Assembly: GCA_012514615.1 (NCBI GenBank)
Contig: JAAYZY010000321.1
Span: forward strand, 1 to 7,228
Length of the DNA: 7,228 nucleotides
Source of the DNA: Chloroflexota bacterium
GTDB lineage: Bacteria > Chloroflexota > Anaerolineae > DTPP01
Direction: 5' to 3'
Both the position numbers and the translations under genes were made by a program. The notes under the pieces were generated by a model. The model did no database searches and had not been told where the DNA came from. It was given only the letters and a program-made list of their open reading frames with translations. This document shows positions 6,031 through 7,228 of this stretch, piece after piece; position 1 is the stretch's first letter, and each line of letters opens with the position of its first letter.

Positions 6031-6059
6031 ATCATACCCCCATCCGCCCTGAAAGTCAA
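6031..6059 (-). promoter_or_regulatory. Sigma-70-type promoter for selC
   Basis: Minus strand: -35 TTGACT (6059-6054), 17-nt spacer, -10 TATGAT (6036-6031). Each hexamer differs from consensus at one position. The predicted start near 6025-6023 leaves only a 5-7-nt leader before the tRNA 5' end, which fits a tRNA promoter well. With no terminator visible after selC, it may also drive the membrane-protein genes. Confidence 0.8.
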
Positions 6060-6111
6060 ACGGCTGGGTCTCGGGCCGCGGGGCCGCCCGCAGAGGCCGG
6101 CCCGCGAACGG

Positions 6112-6140
6112 TTGACAGGCTCGATGATCAGCAGTACAAT
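6112..6140 (+). promoter_or_regulatory. Sigma-70-type promoter for the secreted Ig-like protein gene
   Basis: -35 TTGACA (6112-6117), 17-nt spacer, -10 TACAAT (6135-6140). The -35 is perfect and the -10 matches five of six positions. Transcription would start near 6147, leaving a leader of about 175 nt before ATG 6324. It is divergent from the selC promoter, with the two -35 boxes about 50 bp apart across a GC-rich stretch. Confidence 0.78.
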
Positions 6141-6150
6141 ACGTACTGTA
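6132..6150 (+). promoter_or_regulatory. Inverted repeat over the -10 box and start site, candidate operator
   Basis: CAGTAC-N5-GTACTG (6132-6148) is a perfect 6-bp inverted repeat. A second overlapping near-palindrome, TACAATAC/GTACTGTA (6135-6150), has one mismatch per half. Both cover the -10 hexamer and predicted start, the classic place for a repressor site. No regulator gene that would bind it is recognisable nearby, and the symmetry could be coincidental. Confidence 0.4.
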
Positions 6151-6323
6151 AGATTCACCTAAGAAGTGATGAGGTGTGCCATTATCCAGATCCCTCACCT
6201 TCCAGACGCCTTGGCGCGTCTGCCCCAAGGAGGCGGAGTCGTCAACGACGGAGGAACGGGCCTGACAAGCCAGCGTGTTGCGGGAAACGTACTGCCATTC
6301 CACCATCACGAAAGGGGTTTGTC
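6148..6323 (+). other. Long untranslated leader with small hairpins
   Basis: About 175 nt between the predicted transcription start and ATG 6324. AGGTG (6172-6176) can pair either with CACCT at 6156-6160 or with CACCT at 6196-6200, so two exclusive stems are possible. CAGACGC (6203-6209) pairs with GCGTCTG (6216-6222) across a 6-nt loop. GTCGT and ACGAC (6238-6249) form a further 5-bp repeat. AAGGAGG (6227-6233) and GGAGG near 6251 look like ribosome-binding sites, but no suitable start codon follows closely. No known riboswitch consensus was recognised. It may be a regulatory leader, or simply a long 5' UTR. Confidence 0.45.
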
Positions 6324-7228
6324 ATGAAACTGTTTCGTCTGTGCCTCCTGATTGCGCTCTTGGGGCTGCTTCTGCCGGTGGCCACGTCGGCCTACGCCCC
6401 GCCGCAGTCCTCGGTATCGACCCCATCGCCAACTCTGCAGCGGCAGGCGAGCTTCCTCTTGTCGTATACCGCCAGCTCCGACGGGAGGTCGCCCTTAGCC
6501 TTTGTGGAGCTCTGGGTACGCACCAGCACGCCGGGCTTCTGCGGGCCGGCCGACTGGGCCTTGGCCCTGGTGGATGCCGCCTGTACGGGGGAGCATGACT
6601 GCAGCCAGCAGTTCAGCTTCACTGCGCCCGGCCAGGGCGTCTACCAGTTCAAGAGCATCATCCAGCAGCAGAACGGTGAGCGAGAACGCAAGGACAGCCC
6701 CGACTCGGACTGGGTTCAGGTGGACTACGCCCCCCCCACGGTGGGCGAGACCAACCCCCGGGATGGGGCCGTGGTCTACGGCACAATCAACGTAGGGGCC
6801 TACTTCGGCGACTCGTTCGGGCTCGTAGGGGTCTGGATCGGCGACGAGACCTACTACAGCTTCAACCGAGAGTGGCTATGGACCCCCTCTTGCGCTGCTC
6901 CGCCAGCAGGCGGCGAGGAGGCAACCGCGCTGGGGCAGACCGGCCTGCCATCGGGGGTCTACTCCACCCAGTGGGATACCACCCAAGCGCCCGATGGCCC
7001 GGTGCAATTGGCCTTCACGGCCAGGGATGTGACCGCCGCCCGGGCCTCAAGCGGGCGCGTCGGTCTGCCCATGTCGGAGGATAGACCCGACCTGACCGGC
7101 GTGACCGTGAAGACGATTACGGTGATAGTGAACAACGGGTCGGCGCGGCAGCCCAAGGTGCTCAGCGCCGTCAACCAGGGTGGGCAGGTGACCTTCCAGG
7201 GCCTTGTGCCGCCGCCGCAGGAGATGTG
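6324..7228 (+). CDS. Secreted protein with bacterial Ig-like domains (partial, 3' end beyond window)
   Basis: Open from ATG 6324 to the window edge, giving at least 301 residues with no stop; the C-terminus is missing. GGGG (6314-6317) within AAAGGGG lies 6 nt before the ATG. Residues 1-23 are a signal peptide: MKLFR, a hydrophobic core LCLLIALLGLLLPV, and probable cleavage after TSA (23). Residues ~33-136 look like a first beta-sandwich domain (FLLSYTASSDGR, then FVELWVRTSTPGFC) with several cysteines. Residues ~138-271 resemble a bacterial Ig-like (Big_17-type) domain: PTVGETNPRDGAVVYGTINV at the start, GVYSTQWDTTQAPDGPVQL in the middle, and KTITVIVNN at the end. A new segment begins after ~275. 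The protein is probably exported and cell-surface or extracellular, perhaps adhesive or enzyme-linked; the missing C-terminus would decide. It is divergent from selC and has its own promoter and leader. Confidence 0.88.
   Translation, partial: MKLFRLCLLIALLGLLLPVATSAYAPPQSSVSTPSPTLQRQASFLLSYTASSDGRSPLAFVELWVRTSTPGFCGPADWALALVDAACTGEHDCSQQFSFTAPGQGVYQFKSIIQQQNGERERKDSPDSDWVQVDYAPPTVGETNPRDGAVVYGTINVGAYFGDSFGLVGVWIGDETYYSFNREWLWTPSCAAPPAGGEEATALGQTGLPSGVYSTQWDTTQAPDGPVQLAFTARDVTAARASSGRVGLPMSEDRPDLTGVTVKTITVIVNNGSARQPKVLSAVNQGGQVTFQGLVPPPQEM

Noticed and set aside
5883..6158. N-terminal extension of the 229-aa membrane protein to an upstream ATG at 6158
   Set aside because: It would translate across the tRNA-Sec gene, has no membrane-protein-like or conserved sequence, and ATG 5882 has an excellent Shine-Dalgarno.
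6275..6598. Plus-strand GTG-started frame overlapping the secreted protein gene
   Set aside because: It is out of frame with the signal-peptide-bearing ATG 6324 frame, which stays open to the window end with recognisable Ig-like sequence.

Overview
The window is a GC-rich bacterial segment. The gene style is consistent with Chloroflexota: an ECF sigma factor with a PPPxVW-type membrane partner, many Pro/Ala-rich linkers, secreted bacterial Ig-like proteins, and extracytoplasmic repeats of the form 'ENGxKRWI...TF...GxxWxDV...PDG'. That assignment is an inference from protein style only, because no phylogenetic marker protein is present. No transposase, integrase, CRISPR array or phage gene was seen.

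Layout. (1) 99-1302, plus strand: an ECF sigma factor translationally coupled to a single-span membrane protein, the probable anti-sigma partner. (2) 1304-2690, minus strand: a DHA1-type MFS drug/H+ antiporter ending 1 nt from the sigma operon in convergent orientation. It has its own consensus promoter (TTGACA-17-TATACT) and a leader of about 140 nt holding an 11-bp hairpin and a terminator-like hairpin just before the Shine-Dalgarno. (3) 2715-6059, minus strand: a selenocysteine tRNA gene (selC, anticodon UCA) with a near-consensus promoter, followed with no visible terminator by three membrane-protein genes. These encode a 229-aa multispan protein, a 234-aa single-span protein with two copies of the ENGxKRWI repeat, and a 536-aa protein with about 11 membrane spans carrying one copy of the same repeat at its C-terminus. 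(4) 6112-7228, plus strand and divergent from selC: a consensus promoter overlapped by an inverted repeat, a leader of about 175 nt with several small hairpins, and a secreted Ig-like protein that runs off the window end.

How the genes fit together. The sigma/anti-sigma pair is a self-contained regulatory unit. The three membrane genes look like one operon reading out of selC; the repeat shared by two of them suggests they act together at the cell surface, but no function can be assigned. selC implies that the organism decodes UGA as selenocysteine, yet no selenoprotein or other Sec-machinery gene is identifiable here. The most notable items are the selC-membrane-operon arrangement, the shared repeat module, and the structured leader of the MFS gene.
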